Below are positions 33,301-44,177 of a stretch of DNA of 64,000 nucleotides, one piece after another. This DNA is from Tetradesmus obliquus (taxonomy: Eukaryota; Chlorophyta; Chlorophyceae; Sphaeropleales; Scenedesmaceae), in assembly GCA_030272155.1 (NCBI GenBank), contig CP126203.1, positions 1,488,001 through 1,552,000 on the forward strand, given 5' to 3'. The notes under the pieces are model-generated. The model had not been told where the DNA came from, made no database searches, and saw nothing but the letters and a program-made list of their open reading frames with translations. Position numbers and translations under genes: made by a program. The stretch's first letter is position 1. The number at the start of each line of letters is the position of its first letter.

Positions 33301-35523
33301 GCCAGGCACACCTTAACGCGTATATGACGGCAGTTGAACGGCAGTGTCTTTTGTTGTTTTCTGCTGTAACAGGTGCGTTATGACGTCATCGAGGGCCAGG
33401 CGCACCTCAACACGCGCATGACAGTGGTCCCCGCCAACATCAACTCCAAGCTGCACAAGCGGCTCAAGATGACAGTGGCACACGCGGCAAGGAGGGTGGA
33501 CAAGGTGCGCGCCACTCTTCGGTTCTGATCAGACTATATCGCGTGTTAGGTTTGACAACGACATGCGTGAAGGAGGTGCATGCCATTTGTTTCAACTTAG
33601 CCTTGGCTCCAAGCTGCTGAAGATGACTGTGGCGCACGCCTCGAGGAAGGTTGACAAGGTGTGCGCGGCCTCGCAGTTCTGCTGAAATGTTGCAGTCAAC
33701 TCCACAGTGTGTTTTGTATTATGTTGCGTGTTGTGCCGGCAACGAACACATCCAAATGAATCAACCCCTTTATTATACATGTTGCAGGTGCGGCTGCACT
33801 ACGCCGCCAAGAACCCGGAGCTGGAGAAGATCGAGAACCTGGCTGCTGTTGCTGCTGCTGCCATGCTATGACACAATCATGTGTTTTCAACGCTTGATTG
33901 CAGGTGCGGCTGCACTACGCTGCCAAGAACCCGGAGCTGGAGAAGATCGAGATTGAGAAGCGGGCAGAGGAGCAGGCACGGCTCAAGTGAGACTGTTTTC
34001 GGGGGCTGCGGGGAAAGCCAGGCAGGGCGGGGTGCTGATCACTGCAATAAACAGAGATCTTTGTTGTGTCAGATGGGAGGCAGCAATGAGACTGCAACTG
34101 CAATGCATATGCAATGCAATCGGCAGTGGATCTGACGGCAATGCATATGCAATGCAATCGGCAGTGGAACCAAGCTGCAGCGTCAGCGCTGCCAGGTAAT
34201 ACCGCACAGCATGACATAAGATAACACAACATGACATGACGTAATATAACATAACAAGCCACGTGTGCTGCGCTGTGTGCTTGCTTGCTGCAGGGCTGCG
34301 CGGGAGCGCTCGATGCCGCGGCCTGCAGCGCCCAAGCGGCGAAATGTGTACACTGCAGCATACCTGGAGGAGGAGGACGAGTTTGCGGTGAGCACCTGCC
34401 GCTGCTGCTGCTGCTGCTGTTGCTGCTGTGATTGGGACATACAAGACATTTTGTTATTGTTTGCTCAGGCTGTGCCCTGTGCTCAGGTTGCAGCTGGGAG
34501 TGGTTGGCAGGAGAGTGTGGCTGCAGCTGCTTGTGCTGGTTTCGCTGCAGCGGCGTTTCACAACGCGCGACAGAATAAAACAAAAGCTATGTGTGCCTTT
34601 CCCTGATCACTGCTGGTGTTGTAGTTTCTTGCAGGGTGGCGGTGGCAGCGGCTTGGGCTACGATGACAAGGAAGCTGGCTGAACAACAATATCAAAGACT
34701 AGACTTGTGCCCTACTGTGATCATTGCTTTATTGTGGCCGCATGCAGGGCGGCGGTGGCGGCGACTTGCGCTACGATGAGGAAGACAAGGCCGGCGGGGC
34801 AGCAGCAGAATTAACCAGAATCAACAACAGTTCCTTTGGGTTTTTTTCCTGATTATTGCCGTTTTTGACACCAATGCAGGGTGGCGGTGGCGACGACTTG
34901 GGCTATGATGAGGAAGACGAGGCGGGCGCGGCAGCAGCAGCAGATGATGATGAACTGTACAGGCGGCGGCCCGCTGACAGAGAAGAGGAGGTGGGGCTGA
35001 ATTTGTATGTGTACCTGTATATACATGTGCCTGTCACCGTGGCTGGCATTTGTGCTTGTGTATCATGCTGGCAAGTGATGCAGCAGACGATGATGAGCTG
35101 TACAGGCGGCGGCCGCTGACAGAGGGGACATGCAGTGCGACAGCCCATCCAACCACCAACCCAATGAGCACTGCTGGCATCTGTGCTTGCTAGCGTTGTG
35201 TGTGCTTGAGTTGGCCTGCTCGTGCCTTGGTTCGTGGCCTCATCATTGCTGCACACGTATTGTAGCCACTGGCTTGCTGCCGGCTTGCAACTGTAACATT
35301 TGACTGCATGCTGGCCTGCTGGCTTGCTGGCTTGCAGGAAGCGGCAGAGCGGCGGCTGCGTGTGGCCAAGCGCACCACGCCGCCCCCCAGGGGCAGCAGC
35401 AGCAGGAAGCGCGGCTATGACTCAGAAGAAGAAAAAGCAGAGGAGGAGGAGGCGCCTGCTGACAAGGCAGCGCCGGGCATCAAAGTGCGGCGTGGGGCCA
35501 TTCTGGATGATGACGATGACTGA
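30330..35523 (+). CDS. LEO1: LEO1, subunit of the PAF1 transcription elongation complex
   Basis: Eight exons join in frame to 413 residues: 30330-30649, 31475-31645, 32828-32972, 33373-33504, 33904-33986, 34294-34387, 34880-34990, 35338-35523. The ATG at 30,330 begins MSDEMEDLFGDDDED. The N-terminal 106 residues are acidic with Gln and Ala runs. The Leo1 core (about 107-300) shows VPNILRIEPRPYDPALF, DINVVRWRLK, ESNARFVKWSDGS, VLGDEVLNV, HSYLYA and LNTRMTVVPANI, then KMTVAHAARR. The C-terminus is charged and ends GAILDDDDD. Order, motifs and acidic ends match LEO1 (VIP4 in Arabidopsis), which with PAF1, CTR9, CDC73 and RTF1 travels with RNA polymerase II and supports H2B ubiquitination and H3K4 methylation. 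It diverges from the DDT/PHD gene. Several exon edges are tandemly duplicated in the introns, but the chain given is the only one I find that keeps phase throughout. Confidence 0.92.
31255..32245. repeat. Copies of both edges of the second LEO1 exon
   Basis: The exon end from GAEEIMDPNTGVVKTRPRDI to the donor recurs at 31,561, 31,804 and 32,051 (spacings 243 and 247), with a shorter fourth copy about 97 bp later. Partial copies of the exon start (PAADSV-KVPNI) precede the exon near 31,240-31,290 and 31,355-31,400. The intronic copies keep WRLK and a GTGAG or TGAG donor. Confidence 0.85.
32405..32900. repeat. Three copies of the third LEO1 exon start
   Basis: Acceptor TGTGTGCAG plus codons VGEDGQL-RESNARFVK recur with GATGGGCAGC at 32,431, 32,610 and 32,838 (spacings 179 and 228). 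The last one continues as the real exon. The first copy measures 51 nt from its acceptor to a possible donor (GTCAA then GTGTGC) and is phase 2 to phase 2, so it could be spliced in without a frame change. Confidence 0.85.
32930..33260. repeat. Decayed copies of the third LEO1 exon end with GGTTGACTAG runs
   Basis: The codons for DEVLNVTRQQHA are echoed near 33,039 and 33,188 with substitutions. Between them lie many short copies of GGGTTGACTAG or GGTTGACCA (about 32,990-33,180), a small minisatellite of 10-11 bp. Confidence 0.75.
33270..33670. repeat. Duplicated edges of the fourth LEO1 exon
   Basis: The exon start (acceptor, then YDVIEGQAHLN) has an upstream copy 94 bp before at 33,276. 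The exon end (KMTVAHA-R-VDK plus donor) has a downstream copy about 151 bp later near 33,617-33,658. Confidence 0.8.
33783..33955. repeat. Two copies of the fifth LEO1 exon start, 116 bp apart
   Basis: CAGGTGCGGCTGCACTACG and following codons for AAKNPELEKIE occur at 33,785 and 33,901. The second continues into the true exon; the first ends in a Leu/Ala-rich stretch with no donor in phase. Confidence 0.85.
34630..35110. repeat. Copies of both edges of the seventh LEO1 exon
   Basis: Acceptor plus GGGG-DLGYD codons occur with CTTGGGCTA equivalents at 34,652, 34,765 and 34,897 (spacings 113 and 132). The codons DDELYRRRP are repeated once after the exon, near 35,085-35,115. The 34,880 exon is the one that joins both neighbours in phase. 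Confidence 0.8.
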
Positions 35524-36235
35524 GGTTGGTCAGCAGGCCTGCCAACTGTACACCGGCGCTTGTCATCGAGCCGTTGGCAGTTGTTTGTGTGTGATGAGCT
35601 CTGAAATATCACCTGGCAGCGGCCATAGGGCCTTTGCTGGCTGTGCGCTATGACTCAGAGGAAGAAGAAGCAGAGGAGGAGGAGGCGCCTGCTGACAAGG
35701 CGGCGCCTGGCATCAAAGTGCGGCGAGGCGCCATCTTGGACAATGGCGATGACTAAGCTTGGTCAGCACAGCCGGCAGGCCGTACGCAGGGCGCTCAGTC
35801 ATTCGGCCGTTGGCAGTTGTTTGTGCGTGATGAGCTCTGGAATATCACCTGGCAGCGGCCATAGGGCCTTTCCTGGCTGCTTGGCTATGACATAAGAAGA
35901 GGAAGAAGAAGCAGAGGAGGAGGAGGCGCCTATTGACAAGGCAGCGCCTGGCATCAAAGTGCGGCGCGGTGCCATCTTGGACGATGACGATGACTAAGCT
36001 TGGTCAGCAGGCCTGCCGGCTGTACACCGGCGCTGTGTCATCGAGCCGTTGGCAGTTGTTTGTGTGTTAGGCTCTGGAATGTCACCTGGCAGCGGCCACA
36101 GGGCCTTTGCTGGCTGCGCGGCTACGACTCAGAAGAGGAGGAAGCAGAGGAGGAGGAGGCGCCCCTGCTGACAAGGCATCGCCCGGCATCAAAGTGCGGC
36201 GTGGGGCCATCTTGGACGATGACGATGACTGAGGT
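35405..36235. repeat. Four tandem copies of the LEO1 C-terminus, stop and 3' UTR
   Basis: GGCATCAAAGTGCGG lies at 35,477, 35,709, 35,950 and 36,185 (spacings 232, 241, 235). Each unit spans RGYDSEEE, EEEEAP, GIKVRRGAIL-DDDD and a stop. The first unit ends the gene; three more follow the stop. Units differ by substitutions and small indels, so some later ones are no longer open throughout. Confidence 0.92.
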
Positions 36236-36239
36236 TCTA

Positions 36240-37480
36240 CAGCTGCACAAGGCAGGTCTGTTGTATCTGTGCGCGTGAGGGTGTACGAGTGTATCAGATG
36301 GTGTGGCCGCAGCTTGCTCTGTGCCACTGAGCAGAATGATCGGCGGCAGGAATTGATCACGCCATGGGTGTACAGTTTGTGGCTGGTCTTCGCACCAGAG
36401 CATTGTGCTCTGCTAAAGAAGCGCCGAGCAGCGCAGCTGCAGCAGAAGCACAGCTATGGCAGCTAGCAAAAGCGTTGGTGCTGTGCTTTCGGCGTACATG
36501 GCAGCAGCCGGGGTGGGTCACCCAGCCTGGATGGATCTGACAGCATGCTGTGATGTCCACAACTGCAGATTGTGTGAACATCACACCCCTCACCGGAACA
36601 GGATGCTGCTGCGGCAGTACTGCTAAGGCAGCTGCACTACATGTCCCTTTTCTTCATTGTCGTTTTGTGGCATCTTGGTGCCTGGCACCGCACCACCCAG
36701 TAACACAATTAGTGGTCAGGTCTTTGCGCAGCCTGAATTCGGGCTATGCCGGTCACCGTGTCAAGATATGGCCGCTAGCGTTGCCCTGTGGCCTTTTGGG
36801 ACGGCGTTGACGAGGTGTTGTTATGAATGCAGGTAATACAAAAAGACACATAGGAGCAGAAGCAGGAGCTGCACATGCTTGCAATCTGAGGTTCAGCAGC
36901 CATGGTGGCCTTTTGGGGGACCACTTCTAGCCATGTGAGTACTCATTACCCTGCATTATACTTGCAATGATTGACCTGCTTGCACGTTTGTACCAATTTC
37001 ATACTGACGCAGCCCGGGGGTCCCCTCATGATCAGCTCTTGTCCAAGCTTGCCAAGCCTAGCAGCGCTCGCTGCATCTAGCTCCCTCTACAACCACTTTA
37101 ATTCATTTAAATTAAAGAAAAAATGAATTTAAGAATTAAGAATAAAACTTTCTTTGTGACATGGAATTCCACAGTTCGGTGTGGTTTGACCGGTGACACC
37201 GAGTGCCTACCCCTGCCTTCAGCTGTGCTGGCCTCCTATCACGCAGAATAGCAACTGGTGAGAGCTCAGGTAGAGTTAAAAGTTGGTAGTAACATTCTGC
37301 AAATACTACAGTGCAAGCCCTCGCATGAACTGTGCTGTGAATCGGCTCTGAAAGTCTGCTCCGCCGTGTCAGGCACATCTCAACCACTGATGGCAGAGGG
37401 CAGCGGAACACGCCAACATCACGTTTAAACGTTGACCATACGCCAAGCTGCCGGCACCTGAACTTGCTCTCAACCCACAC

Positions 37481-37541
<61 letters not shown>

Positions 37542-37584
37542 GCATAAGTCCACACATGTTCAGAGCAGTGCGCCAGCCCCAGCC
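36240..37584. other. Intergenic stretch with an exon relic and an AT-rich patch
   Basis: Apart from the exon relic at about 36,775-36,960 and an AT-rich patch at 37,085-37,155 (runs of A and T with TTTAAATTAAAG), I see no gene here. The 3' UTR of LEO1 and the promoter of the downstream plus-strand gene should lie in it. Confidence 0.45.
36775..36960 (+). pseudogene. Decayed copy of the last exon of the 37.6-41.4 kb gene
   Basis: This 185-bp stretch matches 41,277-41,462 in the same direction at roughly 80 percent by eye, including the acceptor, codons around GAAHA-LRFSSHGGL-GDHF and a GTGAGT donor. Here the frame meets a TAG soon after the acceptor and another before the donor. It lies 4.5 kb before its better copy, as would be left by loss of most of a tandemly duplicated gene. 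Confidence 0.6.
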
Positions 37585-37599
37585 ATGCCACCCAGTCGT

Positions 37600-37681
<82 letters not shown>

Positions 37682-38071
37682 CAGTGGCAGCAGCACACGA
37701 GCTGCAGGACCTGCTGCGAGGCCCCAGGCTGTCGCAGCTGCTGCAGCACCCGCCTCCTGCCAACCTGACAGCTCAACAGCGCAAGCTGCTGCTGCTGCTG
37801 CTGCTGCTGCTGCCTTGCCCTGAATCAGCTTTGTCAGGCTCTGCTGGGCTATCCTGCTCCAGCAGCAGCAGCAGAGCAGCTGGGCACGGCTCTGCGCCTA
37901 GAGGCGGCTCACAACGCAGCAGCACTGGTTGTATGGGCATTGCTCACGCCAGGGCAGCTGCAGCTTCGAGAGTGCTTGACCCATGCGCCCGCTGCCGACA
38001 CAGTGACAGGTGTCTGGTATTGCGCACATGCTGCTGTGAAGGCTCATTTGGCAGCACTCGATGACTTGGGG

Positions 38072-38117
<46 letters not shown>

Positions 38118-41100
38118 GCACAGCACTGCTGACCTGGCAGCTCACGCACCAGCTGGAGCGCGCAGGTGAGCATCATGGATCAAACATGATACATATGGGT
38201 AACATGATGATGATGATACATATGGCATGTTCATGGTCAGGGCTGCGTCAATCCAACGTATAGCTTGACCACTCTGTATCGTTTGCTGCATCCATACACC
38301 GTTTTGTGTCCACATGCTGCAACTACAATGCAGTGCACTCAAGGGACATTGAAGCCCCAATCTGCAGGGCACTGCATCACATTTGCAGTTGTTGCAGATG
38401 TCAAGCAGCAGCGGCAGCGTCACCTCCAATTGTGTTTTCGCAGTGCCCTGACCATTCTAGCGACAAAAGGATGCACTTCATCACTGGCGCTCGTGCTGCG
38501 TGTGTTGCTGCTGCACTGCGGTGAGCAGGCCTGTTGGACAGGTTGCCGTCACTGATGGGGCTGTATGCTCCACAGCAGCAGCAGCAGCAGCAGATCTTTG
38601 CACCTCTGAGGATGATACCGTCTGCTGTCTGGAGCGAATACGTCACGGGGCTCTTCATGCTGTGGACTAAAGCATTAGCTGTGCCTATCAATGCACTGAC
38701 TCTGCCCTGTGGGCCAGCAGCAGCAGCAGCAGCCAGAGAAGCAGCGGCAGAATTGCCAGCTGTGGTGCGTGTAGCGCTGCCGGTTGTGCAGCAGTTGCAG
38801 CGCGGCGGCCCTCAGCTGCTGACAGCAGGTGTAGCTGCAGCTGCAGGCAGTGACAGCAGCAGCACTGCTCACCCACAAATGCACAGAGCTTTCCAGTTGG
38901 TGCAAGCACTGGCGGGCCGGGTGCTGCACTGCATTGGAACAATCGTTTCGCATTGGTACAAGTGTTTGACGCAGTGACGGATCAATCAACACTGGACCTG
39001 CTATTTCAGCTGCTGGCGAAGCATACCATGTTGCTGTACCAACAGCACGCAGCGTACATGCAGCAGCAGCAGCAGCAGCAGTTGCGGCGTCCAGCAGGCC
39101 AAAGCAGCAGCAGCAGCAGCAGCAGCAGCCATTGTGGTCAGGGAGCAGAGCAGCAAACCACTCAATCCAGCAGCCGGCAGCAGGCAGGCTTGCTGCCAAT
39201 CCCTGCCTTCCACCAGCATCAGGACATGTTGCAGCTGCTGCCAGGTGGCCAGGCCTACCTGGATACAGGCCTACCTGGAGGCAGCAGCCGCACCTGCTGG
39301 TGTTCCAGAGGCACTTGTAGAAGAGTGCTTGCAGGAAGCAAGCATGTACGCTGATGTGTTCAGGCTTGCTGTCCATGTTGCTGGGCAGCAACGGTCGTTG
39401 TACAGCGATGCTCCTGTGCTGTCAGTAGCTGCTGTGCGGCTGGTGCTGGAGCTGCAGCTGCTGGCTGCCTGGGCAGTGCAGCAGCAGCAGCAGCAGCAGC
39501 CTCAGGCTTCAGGGCAGCAATCAGCTGCAGGTGCAGCACAGCAGGGTCTGAGCAGCGAATCATCCCAGTTGCTGTGGGGCATCAATGAGCTGCTGCTCCT
39601 GCAGCTGAGAGGTGTGCTGCAGGCAAGCGGCAGCGGCCTGCCGCCTGAGCTGCTGCAGCAGCACGGATTGCAGCTGCTGCAGGCGCTGGCGGCACCAGTG
39701 CAGCAGCTGCTGCTGAGCAGCCAGGCCCGGGAAAACGATCTGCTGAGTGCTGCTGATGCAGGTACCAGGCGCCCCGATGAGCAACTGTTCGCGCTGAGAG
39801 CAGCAGCAATTGGGTTGCAGGGCCTACCAGCAGCTGAGAGAACATTAGGTAAGCGCATAACCCATTGCTGCATCTGGGGTCGGGCTGGACTGGTCATTTG
39901 TGTTGTGCATTTGGACACCTACGACCGGAGTCGGTCCTTGACCCCCGCAGGCCGGTGTTTGAGAATTGCCGCTCCTACGCCCTGTCTGGCGTTATGCTGA
40001 CAATGTTAATAACGATGCTTGCTGGTGCACATGCGCAGTCACTCTTAGCAGCTGTTGCCTTCCACATGGCAAGGCCTGCGTGTGTTGCCCGCTCAACCCA
40101 AGCAAGCAAGCCCTTTGATGCGTGCTTCTGGCTACAGAAGAGGAAGGTGCGTCCGTTCAGCTTCTAGAGTTGTCATTGCTGGTTTGTCACAGCCAAATTG
40201 CAGGGCCCTCGCATTTTTGCGAGGCGTTGCAACAGTGCTGCGCTGCGCATAGCCGTCTGTTGTTACTCATTGTCACAGGCAGCCATTGATTCTTGTCCAT
40301 GGTTGAAGTTGCAGCCGTGGCAACACTAATGCAACCTCTTAGCTGCTGTCTGCTTGTACATGCTGCTGATGCTGCTTGCAGGCTGTGTACCTGCAGGGCA
40401 GTTGCCTGCCCTAGCAGCAGCACACCCGGAGGCCTACACAGCGCTCATCGACTGCTGCCTGCGCTCACCGCTGCTGAAAGCCAGAGACATTATAGCAGCT
40501 GCACAGCTGCTGAAGTTTGCAGTTGCTGCCCTGCTAAGCTGTGAGAAAGCTCTCAGCAACAAAGCAGCAGTGGCTGGCCAGGCGTCTGCCCTGACCAGCC
40601 TGACAAAGCGAGCCGTGTGCTTCACACATGCAAAAAAGGCACAGGACCAGGCGGCTGCGGCAGCGGCGGCGGCGGCAGCAGGGACAGGAACCGGGGGCCT
40701 GCACTTTCCAGCTGTGCTTGATCAACTGGTCAGATCTGAGCTGGCTTGCTCAGTGACAGGGACAGCCATTCACTTGAGCAGCAGCAGCAGCAGCAGCAGC
40801 CGCCAGGCAGCCGCCAGCGCAGCATTCCTGGCTGTGCTACATACCCGCAGCCTGCTGCAGCTGGCAGATGCAATGGAGGCAGCAGGGCCGCGGCTGCTGT
40901 TCAAGTCTCTGATTGAAGATGCCAGGTTCAGGATCGCATGGGCATTTGAAGAAGGTCATCTGATGGTGTGGACAACTGCTGTCAGCTGTAAGGGCAGTGA
41001 GCAGCAGCACACTGAGGCCGATCAGTGGCGCCTTTGGCAGCTGACTGTGCTGGAGACTTTCAGGGTTATGCTGATGGCGCTGCGGCTCTTGGGTGTGGCC

Positions 41101-41429
41101 CTTGGGTGTGGCTCCAGAGGTATCAGCAGCAGCATCTCTAGCATAAACCAAGATCAACGTTAACCCGCCTGATATATTAGGAAACAACCCAACCCCGGGT
41201 GTCAAATGCCGCGGCGGCGCCATGCAAAGATGCTGCAGCTCAGCGTCGCACAAACAACAGCAGGTGGCGCAAGTCAAACCACTGGCTCTTCGGGACGGCG
41301 CTGACCAGGTGTTGTTATGGTTGCAGGTAATACTAGACGACATAGGAGCAGACGCAGGAGCTGCACATGCTAATCTGAGGTTCAGCAGCCATGGTGGCCT
41401 TTCGGGGGACCACTTCTTGCCATGTGAGT
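37585..41429 (+). pseudogene. Unidentified poly-Q/poly-A protein gene with several frame breaks
   Basis: Exon-like blocks: 37585-38165, 38368-38520 continuing 38529-39847, 40382 to about 41126, and 41329-41429. Splice sites are good (GTGAGC, GTAAGC, CAG acceptors) and codon content is clearly protein-like (for example ALNQLCQALLGYP, LFQLLAKHTMLLYQ, LLWGINELLLLQLRG, AAQLLKFAVAALLSC). The product is Leu/Ala/Gln-rich and helical in look, with a (CAG)27 run at 37,600-37,680; I recognise no family. Frame breaks occur in the CTG run near 37,790, at 38,521-38,528, near 38,945, at a 16-bp tandem duplication (39,251-39,266 repeated at 39,267) and at a 13-bp duplication (41,088-41,100 repeated at 41,101). 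The last block then fits the preceding donor only when the 13-bp copy is discounted. Neighbouring genes show no such breaks, so loss of function is more likely than poor sequence, though a consensus error cannot be excluded. The ATG at 37,585 is a guess. Confidence 0.5.
37600..37680. repeat. (CAG)27 run
   Basis: Twenty-seven uninterrupted CAG triplets, longest in the window, read as poly-Gln in the plus-strand gene. A shorter interrupted CAG/TAG run lies just upstream at 37,481-37,542. Confidence 0.95.
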
Positions 41430-41499
41430 GCGCATTATGTTGCATGATACTTATGCTTGTAATGAATGCAATTCGGCAACTTTCTTTATACTGGCTATT

Positions 41500-42900
41500 T
41501 GAAAGCAGCCACTGCTGGCAGCAGCAGCCGCAGGCTGGCCATCAGCCACGAACTGGTGCTGCCAGCTTGCTGGCCATGCTCCGCAGCGCAGCAACGCTTT
41601 CAGCGAGTCCACAATCACACCAGCGCTTGCTCGCGTGTAGCCGCCAGGGAGCAGCATGGCAATGGGTGCGCGCTGCTGCTCTGCGAAGGCAAAAGACTGC
41701 CACATGCGACTACAGTCTCTCTCAATGTGGTTTGCAAACCAGTGGCACCCCGACAGCAGCAACAGCTGCGCTGCTGAGCTAGCCATTTATGCCTGCTCCC
41801 AGCGTGCCGGCTACTCCCCGCAGCAGTGCCGTCAACGAGTCACAATCACGCCAGCACTCGCGGAGCCTGACAGTAGCATGACAACCGGTGCGCTGCCGCT
41901 CTGCGAAGGCGAAAACTCATGTGACTATTGTCTCTCTCAAAGGAGAACATATGCCAAAGCAGCGGCAAACCACTAGCTACGTACCCAACAGCAGCAGCGG
42001 CGGCAGCGCTGCTGACTAGCCATCAAGTCCCTGCTCCCCCAAGCTTGCTGGCCATGCCCCGCAGCAGTGCCGTCAGCGAGTCCACAATCACGCCAGCACT
42101 CGGACGCGTGTAGCCGCCTGACAGCAGCATGGCAATGGGAGCGCGTTGCTGCTCTGCAAAGGCAAAGACTGCTGCGTCGCGCTGTTGCCTCTCTCAACAA
42201 ACACTGTCTCCCCGTCAGCCGCGCCAGCGGCAGCAGCCGCGGTGCTGACTAGCCATCAACTGCTGCCCCAAGCTTGCTGGTCATGCCGCGCAGCAGTGCC
42301 GTCAGCGAGTTCACAATCACGCCAGCACTCGCACGCGTGTAGCCGCCTGACAGCAGCATCGCAATGGGAGCGCTGCTGCTCTGCCATGTCAAATAACAGC
42401 CGCATGTGACCACTGTTACATCTTAAAAGAGGACAACTTGCCAATGCAGCGGCAAACCACTAGCTACCCAACAGCAGCAGCAGCACCAGCAGCGCTGATC
42501 AGCCATCAATTGCTGCCCCCAGTTTGCCGGCTACTCCTTTCAGCAGTGCCGTCAACGAGTCCACAATCACGCTAGCACTCGCGAACGTGTAGCCGCCTGA
42601 CAGCAGCATGACAATGGGTGTGCGCTGCTGCTCTGCAAAGGCGAAAACTCCCACATGTGACTTTTGCCTCTCTCAAAGGAGAACATCTTGCCAAAGCAGC
42701 GGCAAACCACTAGCTACTCAACAGCTGCAGCAGCGGCAGCGCTGCTGACTAGCCATCAAGTCCCTGCTGCCCCAAGCTTGCTGGCCATGCCCCGCAGCAG
42801 TGCCGTCAACGAGTCCACAATCACGCCAGCACTCGCGCGTGTGTAACCGCCTGACAGCAGCATGAAAATGGGAGCCCGCTGCTGCTCTGCAAAGGTGAAG
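41500..42900. repeat. Six tandem copies of the last HDAC exon, stop included
   Basis: The ACAATCAC landmark lies at 41,609, 41,840, 42,082, 42,311, 42,561 and 42,815 (spacings 231, 242, 229, 250, 254). Each unit spans FAEQQR-PI-MLL-GGYT, ASA-VIVDSL, ALL and KLG on the minus strand. The 42,815 unit belongs to the annotated gene. The next (42,660-42,490) is still open, keeps the catalytic-Tyr loop SGGYT and has its own stop; several others have frameshifts. Confidence 0.92.
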
Positions 42901-44138
42901 ACTGCTGCGTCGCGCTGCTGCACGCCTGCAGCAGACACTGACAGCCTGCCCAGGGGGTCACCCGCCAGGATATCTGTGCCTGGACAGCAGCATGAAATCA
43001 CCCAAAGAATCTGACAGTAAGTTACTGGTGGGGAGATATGGGTGTGAGGTGTGCAGATTTGCACTTTGCAAGCTGAACTGTACATCTTTACACAAACTCA
43101 TGGCGTTGTTTACAGATGGATTGCGTTTGAGTGCATGCCAGTAGTCGAGCGATGCGGTGGAATGATGCATGACGTGTGTCACCAGACATTGGCAGCCGGC
43201 CCAGGGGGTCACCCGCCAGAATATCTGTGCCTGCACAGCAGCATGCACGCATACGCATAAGTGTTGTTGACAAAAACAATGCAATGCGTCATGGAAAAGG
43301 GTGCGGTTGTTCATCAGACACTGGCAGCCGGCCCAGGGGGTCGCCTGCTAGGATATCTGTGCCTGCACAGCAGCATGAATTGGTCACGACATTGTTGAAC
43401 ATAAATGAGACCGGTATATTGTTGTGTAAGGAAGGATGTGGGTGATCAGCAGACACTGACAGCCAGCCCAGGGGGCCGCCTGCTAGGATATCTGTGCCTG
43501 CACAGCAGCATGCACACGGTCACACACTTTGCTTTAAGAACCAATCACATACAGCGCTGGGGCGGCATTGCAGCCTCAGCCAAAGCCAGTTTGGAGATAC
43601 GACCATAGGTGCGTCAAGACGTTGTGTCAAGAGGATGTGTGTATGTGCAGCAGACACTAACAGCCAGCCCAGGGGGTCACCTGCTAGGATAGCTGTGCCT
43701 GCAATGCAGCATGCACACCACCTTTTTAAAGACCAGTATGTGGTGTGGTGCCCCACTTGTACTGCTGCCTGGGTCGCTGGCAACACCTTGCTTGTTTGCA
43801 CTTGAACATACACGCATAAGCAGTTGCAGTGATCAGTATTCAAGCTGATTGTGACCAACTCTGCCAGCCCGGCGCTCTGTGGATGCAAATTTGAATCATA
43901 ACTAGCGCCTGCAAGCAACAGGATGACCAGCACAGCTGGCAGCTGACGTTTTCACACCACCTTGCATGGCACGCCCAATGTGACCCAGCAGAACATCGAT
44001 ATCTACACTGCAACAAAGTCTCACCAGCGTTGTAGATAATGAGATGGGGCTGCGGGAACTCTGCTGCTGCTTTGTTCAGTGCTTGGTGCAGCTGCGAGAG
44101 GTACTGCTGGTCTGAGGTGCCTGGCTGAAGCTCCACCT

Positions 44139-44177
<39 letters not shown>

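Noticed and set aside
38521..38528. GTGAGCAG as an 8-nt intron
   Set aside because: Removing it restores phase, but no spliceosome is known to remove 8 nt. A one-base deletion explains the frame equally well.
39950..40167. Plus-strand frame VFENCRSYALSGVM after a CCCCGCAG site as an exon
   Set aside because: The donor at 39,848 is phase 1 and joins cleanly to 40,382; this block does not fit either neighbour in phase.
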